Assembly: GCA_028720205.1 (NCBI GenBank)
Contig: JAQYLE010000039.1
Span: 1-64,000 of the forward strand
From: Clostridia bacterium
Lineage (GTDB): Bacteria; Bacillota; Clostridia; Christensenellales; Borkfalkiaceae
Direction: 5' to 3'
DNA length: 64,000 nt
Shown piece after piece: positions 20,475 through 29,307 of the stretch. Made by a program: the position numbers and the translations under genes. The notes beneath the pieces were generated by a model, which was not told where the DNA came from, searched no databases, and saw nothing but the letters and a program-made list of their open reading frames with translations. Every line of letters starts with the position of its first letter. The first letter of the stretch is position 1.

Positions 20475-22204
20475 ATTTTGTAACTGACGGAAACACGAAT
20501 TATTGTATTAAAGTTCCGCAGGGCGCGTCTTCTATGATCGGCTATGCGGCGAGCGAGTTGCAAACGCTGTTTGCCGAGGCGACGGGCGCCGCTCTTTCCG
20601 TGGGCGACGGCGGCGAAAGATTCGTCAGCCTTGGCAGAACGGAAGAATTTATCAACGCGGGATACTCCGTAACCGAGGCGGAAACGGGCAAGACGGGCTT
20701 TATTATAAAAACGGACGACAAAGGCAACGTTTTTATTGCGGGGAGCGAGGACGTAGGCACGCTGAACGGCGTTTACGGCTTTTTGGAAAAAACGCTTAAT
20801 TTCGACTGTTTTACCAAGGGCGTATATCATATCGACAAGGTAAGCGAATTATCTTTTATGCCGTTCAACCTTACCGAAAAGCCGAGTTTCGATTACAGAC
20901 AGGTGAATTATGCGGAACTGCGCGAAGACGAAACCACTTACCGCCGTATGCGCATGCAACCTGCGCCCGAACAGTACGTTACGGGCAACGCCTATCACAA
21001 TTCGATAGAAATTCTCACGTATAAACGGGTGTTAAACGGCGAAAGCAAAGACGACGTTATCAAAGAATATACCGCAAGCGGTTGGATAAACAACGGGCAA
21101 CTGTGCTATTCTGCCGCGGATATGCGCGCGGCGTTTATCGAAAGTCTTAAATTGTATCTGCAATCCAAGTATTGTAATCTTTCGCGCAATCTTATGGTGA
21201 TCGGCATGGAAGACGCGGTGACCTGGTGCGACTGTTCCGCTTGCGGCGCCGCCCCTTCCAAGGTTTACGCGGAGTTTATGAACGCCGTGGCGGAGGCGAT
21301 TAACGCGGAGCGCGAAAGCGCGGGCGAATCCCCCGTTACTTTTCTGATGTTCGCGTACTACTATACGCTGGAACCGCCTAAGGGCGTTACTTTAAACAAG
21401 AACGTGGGCGTGTTGTTCGCTCCCATTAAAGCGAGGTTCACGCTGGGGCTTACCGACGCGGAAAACGCCATGTACGAAACGGCGCTTGCCGGCTGGGCGG
21501 CGCTTACCGACAATTTGTACGGCTGGACGTATAACGCGTATTTCGGGCAGACCCTCGTTATGTACGATACGTTCGGCGTATTGCAGGAAAATTACAAACT
21601 GCTTTTGAAGTACGGCGTGAAAGGGCTGTACGATCAGACGGAATCGTATATGGCGGTATCTTCGGGCTTCGGGCGGCTGAAAGGATACCTGCAATCCAAA
21701 CTTTTGTGGAACGTGAACGCGGACGCGGAAGCGCTGACGGATAAATTTTTCAACGCCGTTTACGGCAATGCGGCGGAAACGATGAAAACGGTGTTTAACG
21801 AAACGCGCGCGTACTACAAACACCTGTACGAAACGGCAGATAAATTCAACGGCCAGACGGGGTTGGCGGATTCCGATAAAAGAAAATATTCCGAAGGCTC
21901 GGTGGATTTTGCCGCAAGTTATGCCTGCTTACAAAGCGGCGGTTCGGAATACGCCGCGTTCAAAACCAAACTGGAAGGCTGGATTTCCGCGCTGAATACG
22001 GCGAAATCCGCCGCCGCCGCAGAAGAAGCGGAAAGAATAAAATTAGAAACTCTGCAATACCGTTATCTGTATCTCAGAATTTACGGCGAAACGGATACGA
22101 TTACCAAAGCGGACTTTAAAACGGATATCGATTCCTTCGGAATCCTTTATTATAAAGAAGGCAAAAAAGTTACCGAACTCTGGCAGGAATGGGGGCTTGA
22201 ATAA
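20471..22204 (+). CDS. DUF4838-like protein (glycoside-hydrolase-associated)
   Basis: N-terminal deoxyhexosidase/GH67N-like fold pattern (YAASELQTLFAEATGAALSV...VFIAGSEDVGTLNGVYGFLEKTLNFDCF) plus DUF4838-like body; no signal peptide and no Shine-Dalgarno before the ATG. Confidence 0.75.
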   Translation: MNFVTDGNTNYCIKVPQGASSMIGYAASELQTLFAEATGAALSVGDGGERFVSLGRTEEFINAGYSVTEAETGKTGFIIKTDDKGNVFIAGSEDVGTLNGVYGFLEKTLNFDCFTKGVYHIDKVSELSFMPFNLTEKPSFDYRQVNYAELREDETTYRRMRMQPAPEQYVTGNAYHNSIEILTYKRVLNGESKDDVIKEYTASGWINNGQLCYSAADMRAAFIESLKLYLQSKYCNLSRNLMVIGMEDAVTWCDCSACGAAPSKVYAEFMNAVAEAINAERESAGESPVTFLMFAYYYTLEPPKGVTLNKNVGVLFAPIKARFTLGLTDAENAMYETALAGWAALTDNLYGWTYNAYFGQTLVMYDTFGVLQENYKLLLKYGVKGLYDQTESYMAVSSGFGRLKGYLQSKLLWNVNADAEALTDKFFNAVYGNAAETMKTVFNETRAYYKHLYETADKFNGQTGLADSDKRKYSEGSVDFAASYACLQSGGSEYAAFKTKLEGWISALNTAKSAAAAEEAERIKLETLQYRYLYLRIYGETDTITKADFKTDIDSFGILYYKEGKKVTELWQEWGLE

Positions 22205-22221
22205 AAAAGGAGAGAATTTTT

Positions 22222-22362
22222 ATGAAATACGTTAAACCGGAAATTATTATAAAAACAATCGGCAACGGCGGAATATATACCGACGTTATAACCGTCTCGG
22301 GCGAAACGGGAGGAACGCCGGACGACCCGTGGAGCAAAGATTCTTACACGATAGAAAAATAG
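22222..22362 (+). CDS. Small 46-aa peptide: MKYVKPEIIIKTIGNGGIYTDVITVSGETGGTPDDPWSKDSYTIEK
   Basis: Good SD (aaaggagag) upstream of ATG; short ORF absent from the track, directly downstream of the DUF4838 gene and upstream of a strong terminator. Confidence 0.65.
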   Translation: MKYVKPEIIIKTIGNGGIYTDVITVSGETGGTPDDPWSKDSYTIEK

Positions 22363-22402
22363 GCTTACGACGGAAGCGGTTATCGGGTTACGGAGAAGAC
22401 AA

Positions 22403-22447
22403 CGGGGCGGTGAAAACCTTTTACGGTTTTCGCCGCCCCGCTATTTT
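22403..22447 (+). terminator. Strong terminator of the DUF4838/small-peptide operon
   Basis: CGGGGCGG(t)GAAAACC-ttttac-GGTTTTC(g)CCGCCCCG followed by ctatttt. Confidence 0.85.
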
Positions 22448-22521
22448 AATTTTACGCCGTCTCCGCCGTCTCCGCCGAAAGACCCTGCCGCAAAAGCCGC
22501 GGCGCGCACCCGTTGCGGAAA

Positions 22522-23334
22522 CTAAGGCGACATATTGCGTACGGAAGTAGGCGTGGCGCCGTTGTATTTTTTAAACAGTTTGCAAAAATACGAAACGCTG
22601 TTAAAGCCGACGATCTCGCAGATTTGTTCTATGGTGTAATCGGTGGTGAGCAAAAGTATCTGCGCGTATTCGATTTTTCGGGCGTTGAAAAAATTGTTTA
22701 TCGGCACGCCGTAGTGCTTTTTGAATATGCGGCAGATATAACTGACGGAATAAGGATAGTGAGAAACGATTTCCGAAATCGATTGATTGAATTCTTCGGG
22801 AGAAGAAAGGTGTTTTGCAAGTTTTTCCACCCAACTGGGCGAATTTTTCTTTTTATTCTGTTTTAAAAATTCGTTCAGCAACGTGGTGACGATAACGCAT
22901 TCGAACCTGCGCTGTTCGGCGCGCGAACGGGCGGGCGTCTGAACAAGCAACTGCTCGAACGCGTTGATCTGTTCTACGCTGAAAGCGATGCGGCGGACGG
23001 GCTTGTCTTTCAGAAAATCGTACAGTTTCGCGTCGTATACGGCGCAGACGGCTTTGAAATATTCTAAGTTAATCAGCACGTCGCGGTGCAGAAAATCGTC
23101 CGATTGCGCAACAAACAGGTGTTTATCCTGCGGGAACAGCATAAACGCGTCCCCTGCGGATACGTTTATCGCGGCGTTGTTAAGATTGTGTTCGGCGGAA
23201 CCGGAAATAACGTAAAATACTTCCACGCAGTCGTGATAATGCGATTGGATTTTCTGTTTGGGAGTGATCTGCGACAAAATTTCTTTTGTGGATAAAGAAT
23301 TTAAAAAAATCGTTTTGGTATTCCCGTCGTCCAT
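22522..23334 (-). CDS. AraC-family regulator with N-terminal cupin-like sensor domain
   Basis: MDDGNTKTIFLNS...HYHDCVEVFYVISGSAEHNLNN (cupin) and two HTH motifs ISEIVSHYPYSVSYICRIFKKHYGVPINNFFNARKIEYAQILLLTTDYTIEQICEIVGFNSVSYFCKLFKKYNGATP; start preceded by GGGAGG. Confidence 0.88.
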   Translation of the reverse strand: MDDGNTKTIFLNSLSTKEILSQITPKQKIQSHYHDCVEVFYVISGSAEHNLNNAAINVSAGDAFMLFPQDKHLFVAQSDDFLHRDVLINLEYFKAVCAVYDAKLYDFLKDKPVRRIAFSVEQINAFEQLLVQTPARSRAEQRRFECVIVTTLLNEFLKQNKKKNSPSWVEKLAKHLSSPEEFNQSISEIVSHYPYSVSYICRIFKKHYGVPINNFFNARKIEYAQILLLTTDYTIEQICEIVGFNSVSYFCKLFKKYNGATPTSVRNMSP

Positions 23335-23485
23335 GACAAACCTCCCTGTTGTTATTACCGCTTTGAAACCGCGGAAAACGGCGCGAACGCCGCGTTTGCC
23401 TGCGTTTTTTATTTTACCAAATTTTACAAAAAAAAGCAAGCAAAGCAGCGTATAAAGCATGAAAATACCCGTTTTTTGATTTTTA

Positions 23486-23550
23486 TGTTCAAAATAAAAC
23501 AATAAAAAGCAAATAGAAACTATTGATAAATCGTATGATTATGATATAAT
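23486..23550 (+). promoter_or_regulatory. Promoter of secreted-protein gene B with shared upstream element
   Basis: TGTTCAAAATAAAACAATAAAAAGCAAATAG directly upstream of TTGATA (23523) - 16 nt - TATAAT (23545). Confidence 0.7.
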
Positions 23551-23650
23551 TATTACGCGATAAGTAAATTCGGGCGGCGCCTTTCGCTCGCGGTTTGTCC
23601 GGCGAGGGCGGGGCGAACGACCCGATAAAAAAATTTTTGGAGGAGAAAAG

Positions 23651-25708
23651 ATGAACACAAAGAGCAGAAAACTTTCAATCGCATTGCTTTCGGCACTGGC
23701 TGCGGTAGCGCTTGCGCTGGCGGGCATTTTTGCGATCGGCGCGAAAACGAACGGCAAAGCAAGCGCGGAAGACGCGCCCGTAATCACGCTGGGCACGGGC
23801 GGCACCGGCAGATGGGCAAGCGCCAACGAAAATATGTCGGTAAAATTCGGCAACGTTACGTGGACGGGCGAACTTGCGAACGGCGGCAATTATTACGGTA
23901 ATATATATTCGGTAGAAGACGGAACCAGATACGCTTCTCTTTCCGATCCTTCCGACGCAACGCCCGTTTATTTCACCCCGACCGCTTCGGGGGAAAACGG
24001 AAACTTCGTATTCTTTTTGAAAAACGTTGTGACGGCGGAAACCAAAGATAACATAAAGCAGTTTCTCATCAAAAAGACGGAGCCGTTTACGCGAGCGGGA
24101 GTTTCCTGTTATTTCGATAACGACTACGTCGTTACCTGCAACTGGGGCGGCGGACCTTCCGCTTCCGTATACGTTGCGCCCGCTACCGTCAGCCTCGGCA
24201 CGGGCGTCTGGTCCACGTCTACCAGCGCTTCCGGAGATCCGCGTTATACCGTTTCGATGAATTCTTCCGCAGACGACGGCTCCTTTATTAAAGGGTATTA
24301 TTACGGCAACATTTATTCTACGGACGGCAGCGTATATACGGGGGCGTATCTCGATTTTCTTGTAAAAGAAGGCGAGGAAGAAACCGCCTCGGGAAAAATC
24401 GTGGCGACTTTCACAAACGTGAAAGGCGCGGAAAAAATAACGGAATTTGTGCTGAAAAGCACCGATTTGTTTAAAAAAGGCGACGGAAGATGTCCGTTCT
24501 ACTTCGATAAAAATTACGTCGTCACCGTGAACTGGGACGGCGTGCCTGCGATAAGAGAAGACCTGCGCACGTTCGTTTCCCTGTCGGGCGGCGTTTCTTC
24601 CGACGAAGCCGAAAAATCGGTTACCGCAGGCGTAAGCGCGCTGAACGGAGTGGCGCCTTCGGGCGAGTACAAGGGCAACGTTTACCCTACTTCGGGCGAG
24701 AAGATAGAAAACGTAGTTTTTGCGATAGAAGCCGCGGAGGAAAGCAACGCGCTGAAAATAACGCTTCCCGATACTTCTGTTACCGATTTCGTGGTGAAAG
24801 CGGGCGAATCGTATGCCGGTACGGACGGGCGCGAAATTTACTTCGATAAAGATTACAGAATTACCCTTTCGTGGGGCGAAACTCCCGTAATCAAACAAGA
24901 CAACCGTATTTTCCTTACTCTTTCGGAAGGCGCGGCGACAACCGACGCAGCCGAAAAATCGGTTACCGTCGTTACGTCGGTGAGAGGAGCGGTGATCGGC
25001 GAAAAGGCGTACGAAGGTTATGCCGTGGATAAGAACGGCGAGAAGACGGGCGTTTCGCTTTACGTTACCGTCGGTACCGAAAACGCAACGGTTAAAGTCG
25101 TTCTCGATTCTACCGATACGGAGTTCTTCGCATTGAGAAAAGCGGATAAATTCGTTGACGAAGACGGCAACGAACTGTTCTTCAACAAAGACTGTACCGT
25201 AAGTTGCGTCTGGGGCGAAGAGGCGACGGTTACCGTTATAGGCGCAACCGAACACGTATGGAGCGATGAAAAGACGCATACGGGCGCGGATTGCACCGAA
25301 AAAAGTTACAAATACAAAGAATGTATCATTCACGGCGATACCGAAGTTACGGAAGAATTGCCCGACAATCATCGGTACGGCGACGTGATTACCGAAGATT
25401 CCACCTGCGCTCAAAAAGGCCGCACGTATAAAAAATGCGAGGTGTGCGGGCACGAGGAGAATTTAAGCGTCATCGAAAAGAAGGAACATACGCCGTCCGA
25501 TTGGATTACCGATACAAATCCCACTACCGAAGCGGAAGGTTCGGCGCATAAAGAATGTACGGCGTGCGGCGAAACGCTGGAAAGCAAAGTATTGCCCAAG
25601 GCCGAAAAGAGCGGTTGCTCCGGCAACGCGTTTGTAAACGCGATGATTCCCCTTACCGTTTCGGCGGCGGCGCTCTTCGTTTTGAAAAAGAGAAAAAACA
25701 AAGAATAA
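23651..25708 (+). CDS. Secreted/surface protein with four ~115-aa repeat modules, Cys-motif repeats and C-terminal TM/basic anchor (protein B)
   Basis: Signal peptide as in protein A; YYGNIYS-DG...EFVLK...YFDKNYVVTVNWDGVP modules; CxxCG repeats (KKCEVCGHEE, KECTACGETL); C-terminus GCSGNAFVNAMIPLTVSAAALFVLKKRKNKE. Confidence 0.85.
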   Translation: MNTKSRKLSIALLSALAAVALALAGIFAIGAKTNGKASAEDAPVITLGTGGTGRWASANENMSVKFGNVTWTGELANGGNYYGNIYSVEDGTRYASLSDPSDATPVYFTPTASGENGNFVFFLKNVVTAETKDNIKQFLIKKTEPFTRAGVSCYFDNDYVVTCNWGGGPSASVYVAPATVSLGTGVWSTSTSASGDPRYTVSMNSSADDGSFIKGYYYGNIYSTDGSVYTGAYLDFLVKEGEEETASGKIVATFTNVKGAEKITEFVLKSTDLFKKGDGRCPFYFDKNYVVTVNWDGVPAIREDLRTFVSLSGGVSSDEAEKSVTAGVSALNGVAPSGEYKGNVYPTSGEKIENVVFAIEAAEESNALKITLPDTSVTDFVVKAGESYAGTDGREIYFDKDYRITLSWGETPVIKQDNRIFLTLSEGAATTDAAEKSVTVVTSVRGAVIGEKAYEGYAVDKNGEKTGVSLYVTVGTENATVKVVLDSTDTEFFALRKADKFVDEDGNELFFNKDCTVSCVWGEEATVTVIGATEHVWSDEKTHTGADCTEKSYKYKECIIHGDTEVTEELPDNHRYGDVITEDSTCAQKGRTYKKCEVCGHEENLSVIEKKEHTPSDWITDTNPTTEAEGSAHKECTACGETLESKVLPKAEKSGCSGNAFVNAMIPLTVSAAALFVLKKRKNKE
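23714..23795 (+). repeat. 82-bp perfect direct repeat, copy 2
   Basis: Identical to 18819-18900. Confidence 0.95.
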
Positions 25709-25785
25709 GCAATTAACAAAAATGGCGAAAAACGGCCGCCGTTCTTAAAGATCTGCGGCCGTTTTAAAAAAAGGAAGTAACCTAT

Positions 25786-26733
25786 ATGACCGATACAACC
25801 GAAGGCAAGCGCGTTAAAAAAAGCGACGCGCAAAAACGGGAAAAACTGTGGTTTATGATAAGCGTTCTGGCTTTGCCTACGCTGGGATTTCTGGTTTTTT
25901 TCGTTTACGTCAACTTCAATTCGTTTCTGATGGCGTTTCAACGGCCCGTATATACCGATACGGGACTGGTGGAAAAATTTTCGTTTGATAATTTCAGGCG
26001 TATTTTCACCGCGGGCGGCACGGATATGAAAGAACTGTTGGAAGCGCTGAAAAATACCATGTTGTTTTTCTTTGCGGATACGGCGGTGGTGTTTCCCATA
26101 TCGCTTTTAATGTGTTATTTCTTCTTTAAAAAGATAGCGGGCTACCGTTTTTTCAGATTCGTTTATTATATGCCTACCATCATTTCGTCCTCCGTGCTCG
26201 TCGTGCTTTTTAAATATTCGATAGGCGCGGGCGGAATTTTAGACGCGATTGCGACTTCGAAAGGCGAAACGTTTATCAGCCCGCTTACGCAGGAGCCGAA
26301 CGCGCTTTTTACCATTCTCTTTTACAGTATAGCGTTCGGTTTTGCGGGCAATATCATCGTTCTCGGCGGATCGATGAACGGAGTGAGCGCGGACGTTCTG
26401 GAAGCGGGGCAAATCGACGGCTGCAACTGGGTGCAGGAACTATTTTTGCTGATTATTCCGATGATGTGGCCTACGATTTCCACCATGGTAATTCTGAAAT
26501 TCACGGGCATTTTATCGGCAAGCGGACCCATTCTTGCCTTCACGAAAGGCGAACACGGCACGATGACTCTTTCGTACCTTTTGTACGCGCTTGTTTCCGG
26601 CTACGGAAAAACCAAAGATCTGTATTACGCCAGCGCGGTGGGCATGGTGATGACGTTGTTCGTATTTCCGCTTACCATGCTGATTAAGCATCTGATTTAC
26701 AGCGATAAAAAAGAGGAGGAAACGGCACTGTGA
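25786..26733 (+). CDS. Carbohydrate ABC transporter permease (MalF/UgpA-like)
   Basis: Multi-TM; EAA-type loop VLEAGQIDGCNWVQELFLLIIPMMWPTI. Confidence 0.9.
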   Translation: MTDTTEGKRVKKSDAQKREKLWFMISVLALPTLGFLVFFVYVNFNSFLMAFQRPVYTDTGLVEKFSFDNFRRIFTAGGTDMKELLEALKNTMLFFFADTAVVFPISLLMCYFFFKKIAGYRFFRFVYYMPTIISSSVLVVLFKYSIGAGGILDAIATSKGETFISPLTQEPNALFTILFYSIAFGFAGNIIVLGGSMNGVSADVLEAGQIDGCNWVQELFLLIIPMMWPTISTMVILKFTGILSASGPILAFTKGEHGTMTLSYLLYALVSGYGKTKDLYYASAVGMVMTLFVFPLTMLIKHLIYSDKKEEETAL

Positions 26734-27623
26734 AAACCGCTCGTCGTAACAAAATCAAAAAACCCGTATCACAGAAAGCCGTTTTCGGCATAGCCTTTGC
26801 GATTTTCTGCGTTTACGCGGCGTTTATTCTGTTTTTCTTTTTGTTCGCTTTTTTAATCGCGATTAAAGAAAACAACCGCGCCTTTTTAGAGGACCAGATC
26901 GCCGCAAGACTTTTTTCGTTTCCGGCGAAGCCCACTTTAAAGCACTTTGCGGAAGCGTTCAGCGAATGGACGGTGATCGACGGTGAAACCACGTATCTTA
27001 CGATGTTTTTCAATTCGGTGTGGATTTCTATCCTCGGTCCGTTGATTTCGGCGTTTACCACCGCAAGCGTTACCTACGTTCTGGTGTTTTACAGAACGGG
27101 GTATACCAAATGGCTCTATAAATTGGGCGTGTTCTTTGCCATACTGCCCCTGTACGGCGCATCGGGCGCGATGTACAAACTCGTTACCGATATAGGCATC
27201 ATCGATTCGCCGCTGATGTTTTTAACGAACATATCGCTGTTCGGCGGAAACTTCTTCTACTTTTACGCTTTTTATAAAGCGATCAGTTGGCAATATGCGG
27301 AAGCGGCGTTTATCGACGGCGCCAACCATTGGCAGGTGTATCTGAAAATCATGCTGCCCTTGCTGATTCCCGGCGCCACCGCGCTGTACATTATGGGGGT
27401 GATTTCCACGTGGAACGATTACGCCAACATCATCCTCTATTGGCAGAGTTATCCCACGCTTGCTTACGGCGCGTACGCGTACAGCGAAATTGCCAAATAC
27501 AACGCGAACAACCCCGCGTATTTTGCGGGCGTGCTCATTTCTATCGTACCTATTCTGTTGCTGTTTGCCGCCTTCCAGAACACCATTATGGAAAAGGTGC
27601 ATATCGGCGGACTGAAAGGCTGA
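26730..27623 (+). CDS. Carbohydrate ABC transporter permease (MalG/UgpE-like)
   Basis: EAA loop YAEAAFIDGANHWQVYLKIMLPLLIPGATAL; GTG start overlapping the upstream permease by 4 nt. Confidence 0.9.
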   Translation: MKTARRNKIKKPVSQKAVFGIAFAIFCVYAAFILFFFLFAFLIAIKENNRAFLEDQIAARLFSFPAKPTLKHFAEAFSEWTVIDGETTYLTMFFNSVWISILGPLISAFTTASVTYVLVFYRTGYTKWLYKLGVFFAILPLYGASGAMYKLVTDIGIIDSPLMFLTNISLFGGNFFYFYAFYKAISWQYAEAAFIDGANHWQVYLKIMLPLLIPGATALYIMGVISTWNDYANIILYWQSYPTLAYGAYAYSEIAKYNANNPAYFAGVLISIVPILLLFAAFQNTIMEKVHIGGLKG

Positions 27624-27675
27624 AAGGCTGAAAGAATGAAAGAATGAAAGGCTGAAAGAATGAAAGGCTGAAAGT
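27612..27675 (+). repeat. 8-bp tandem repeat (YTGAAAGR type, ~8 units)
   Basis: ctgaaagg ctgaaagg ctgaaaga atgaaaga atgaaagg ctgaaaga atgaaagg ctgaaagt. Confidence 0.95.
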
Positions 27676-27710
27676 ATTTCTTTACAAAAAACAAGGAGAA
27701 TTACGCAATC

Positions 27711-29291
27711 ATGAAAAAAATCACAAAAACGTTTGCAACGCTGCTCAGCGCCGCCGTCGTTTTTTCCTCGGGCGCCGCATGCAAAAAAAACGCGGACACG
27801 AGCGACACGCTGGTGATTACCGCCGCAAAACTCGGTTACGGGTTAGACTGGCTGAATTCCATGGCGGACGGCTGGTCGGCAAAGACGGGCAACAAAACGA
27901 AAATCGTGCAGAAAGTGGGAACTTCGGGCAACAACGCGATTACGGAAGAAATCGCCTCGCTCGCCTCTTCAAGCGATATATTCATTTACCGTACCGCCGA
28001 TTACGCCGACAAGGTATATCAAGGCGAAGTGAAACACGCGGGAGAAAAATACGACTGCGTGTATCTGGATCTCACCGACGTATACGATTCGGAAATAGAA
28101 GGAGAATCCGTAGCGGTAGGTGCGAAAATCGTGGATAAATACAAAACCGCGCTGAATGTGAACGGAAAATATTACGCCGTACCGTGGATAGAAGGCACGA
28201 TGGGGCTGATGCGCAACGTAACGCTGTGGAACAAACTCGGCTTAACCGACGCGGACGTTCCGCTTACCACGGATCAACTGAAAGAAACTTGCGACAAAAT
28301 TCTGGACGCGACCTCGGCGGACAGAAAGTATCAGAACGTCGCGCCCTTTATTTATTCCGCGGAAGACGAATATTACACAAGTTTTATCCCCGTGTGGTTT
28401 GCGCAGTACGAAGGCGTGCAGAATACCGAACGCTATAAGCAGGGACTCGATCCAGACGGGAAACTTTCGAAGAATATCTTCAATTACGACGGGTTCGAAG
28501 AAATGTTCAACGTAATAAACGATCTGCTGGATCCCGATAACGGCTATCAGCATTCCAAATCAAGTTCGCTGAACTTCACCGATATGCAGGGGCAGTTTTT
28601 GATGGAACAGGCGGTGTTCTGCGTGAACGGCGCGTGGATAGAAATTGAAATGGGCAACAGTTTCCCGGACGTTCAGATCGATTACGTAAAAACTCCCGTC
28701 ATCAGCGCGCTTGTCAAGAAAACGTCGTTCTACGATAAAAACGACGTAACGGGCGCGAACGACGAGAAACTTGCAACCTTGATAAAATACGTGGACGCTA
28801 ACAAGACGGGGTATAACGGCAAACCCGATTTCGCCACCGAAGCGGACGTGGATCTGGCGCGCGAAGCGAGAAACTACGGATATACCACGTTAAGCAGCAC
28901 GCACGTTCTTGTAGGGTCGTCGTATTCCAAAAAAACCGATATGATTAAAAGTTTTATCAGATATATGTATTCCGACGAAGGGCTGGATCTGTACTACCGC
29001 GCAACGGGCGGCGCAAGGCTCCCCGCGCAACGCGCCGCGGGCGCTTATCCTCAGGACGTCGCTGTGTCCGATTTTAAAAAGAGCGTAAACGCCATCGACG
29101 GGAACGAGATCCTCGTTTTCGCTTCCACGGCGAAGTTGTTTTCGGTGGGCGGCGTTTCCATCCGCGCGCTTAACGGCATTACCAACTACATTTCGGCTTT
29201 CGCTTCCAAAAAGATGACGCCGAGACAAGTGGTGCAGAAAAATCAGCAGTATATGTCCGACAACTGGTCGGTAATCGCTTCGAAATTATAA
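27711..29291 (+). CDS. Extracellular sugar-binding lipoprotein (ABC importer SBP)
   Basis: Lipoprotein signal MKKITKTFATLLSAAVVFSSGAAC; SBP family 1-like sequence; follows the two permeases. Confidence 0.85.
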   Translation: MKKITKTFATLLSAAVVFSSGAACKKNADTSDTLVITAAKLGYGLDWLNSMADGWSAKTGNKTKIVQKVGTSGNNAITEEIASLASSSDIFIYRTADYADKVYQGEVKHAGEKYDCVYLDLTDVYDSEIEGESVAVGAKIVDKYKTALNVNGKYYAVPWIEGTMGLMRNVTLWNKLGLTDADVPLTTDQLKETCDKILDATSADRKYQNVAPFIYSAEDEYYTSFIPVWFAQYEGVQNTERYKQGLDPDGKLSKNIFNYDGFEEMFNVINDLLDPDNGYQHSKSSSLNFTDMQGQFLMEQAVFCVNGAWIEIEMGNSFPDVQIDYVKTPVISALVKKTSFYDKNDVTGANDEKLATLIKYVDANKTGYNGKPDFATEADVDLAREARNYGYTTLSSTHVLVGSSYSKKTDMIKSFIRYMYSDEGLDLYYRATGGARLPAQRAAGAYPQDVAVSDFKKSVNAIDGNEILVFASTAKLFSVGGVSIRALNGITNYISAFASKKMTPRQVVQKNQQYMSDNWSVIASKL

Positions 29292-29307
29292 AGATAACGG
29301 AGAAAAT

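Noticed and set aside
23675-25453. 592-aa minus-strand ORF antisense to secreted protein B
   Set aside because: Shadow ORF created by codon bias; Arg/Phe/Val-rich with no family motifs, and the plus-strand frame has a signal peptide, repeats and RBS.
27612-27675. Possible CRISPR-like array
   Set aside because: 8-bp contiguous units with no spacers; it is a microsatellite, reported as such.
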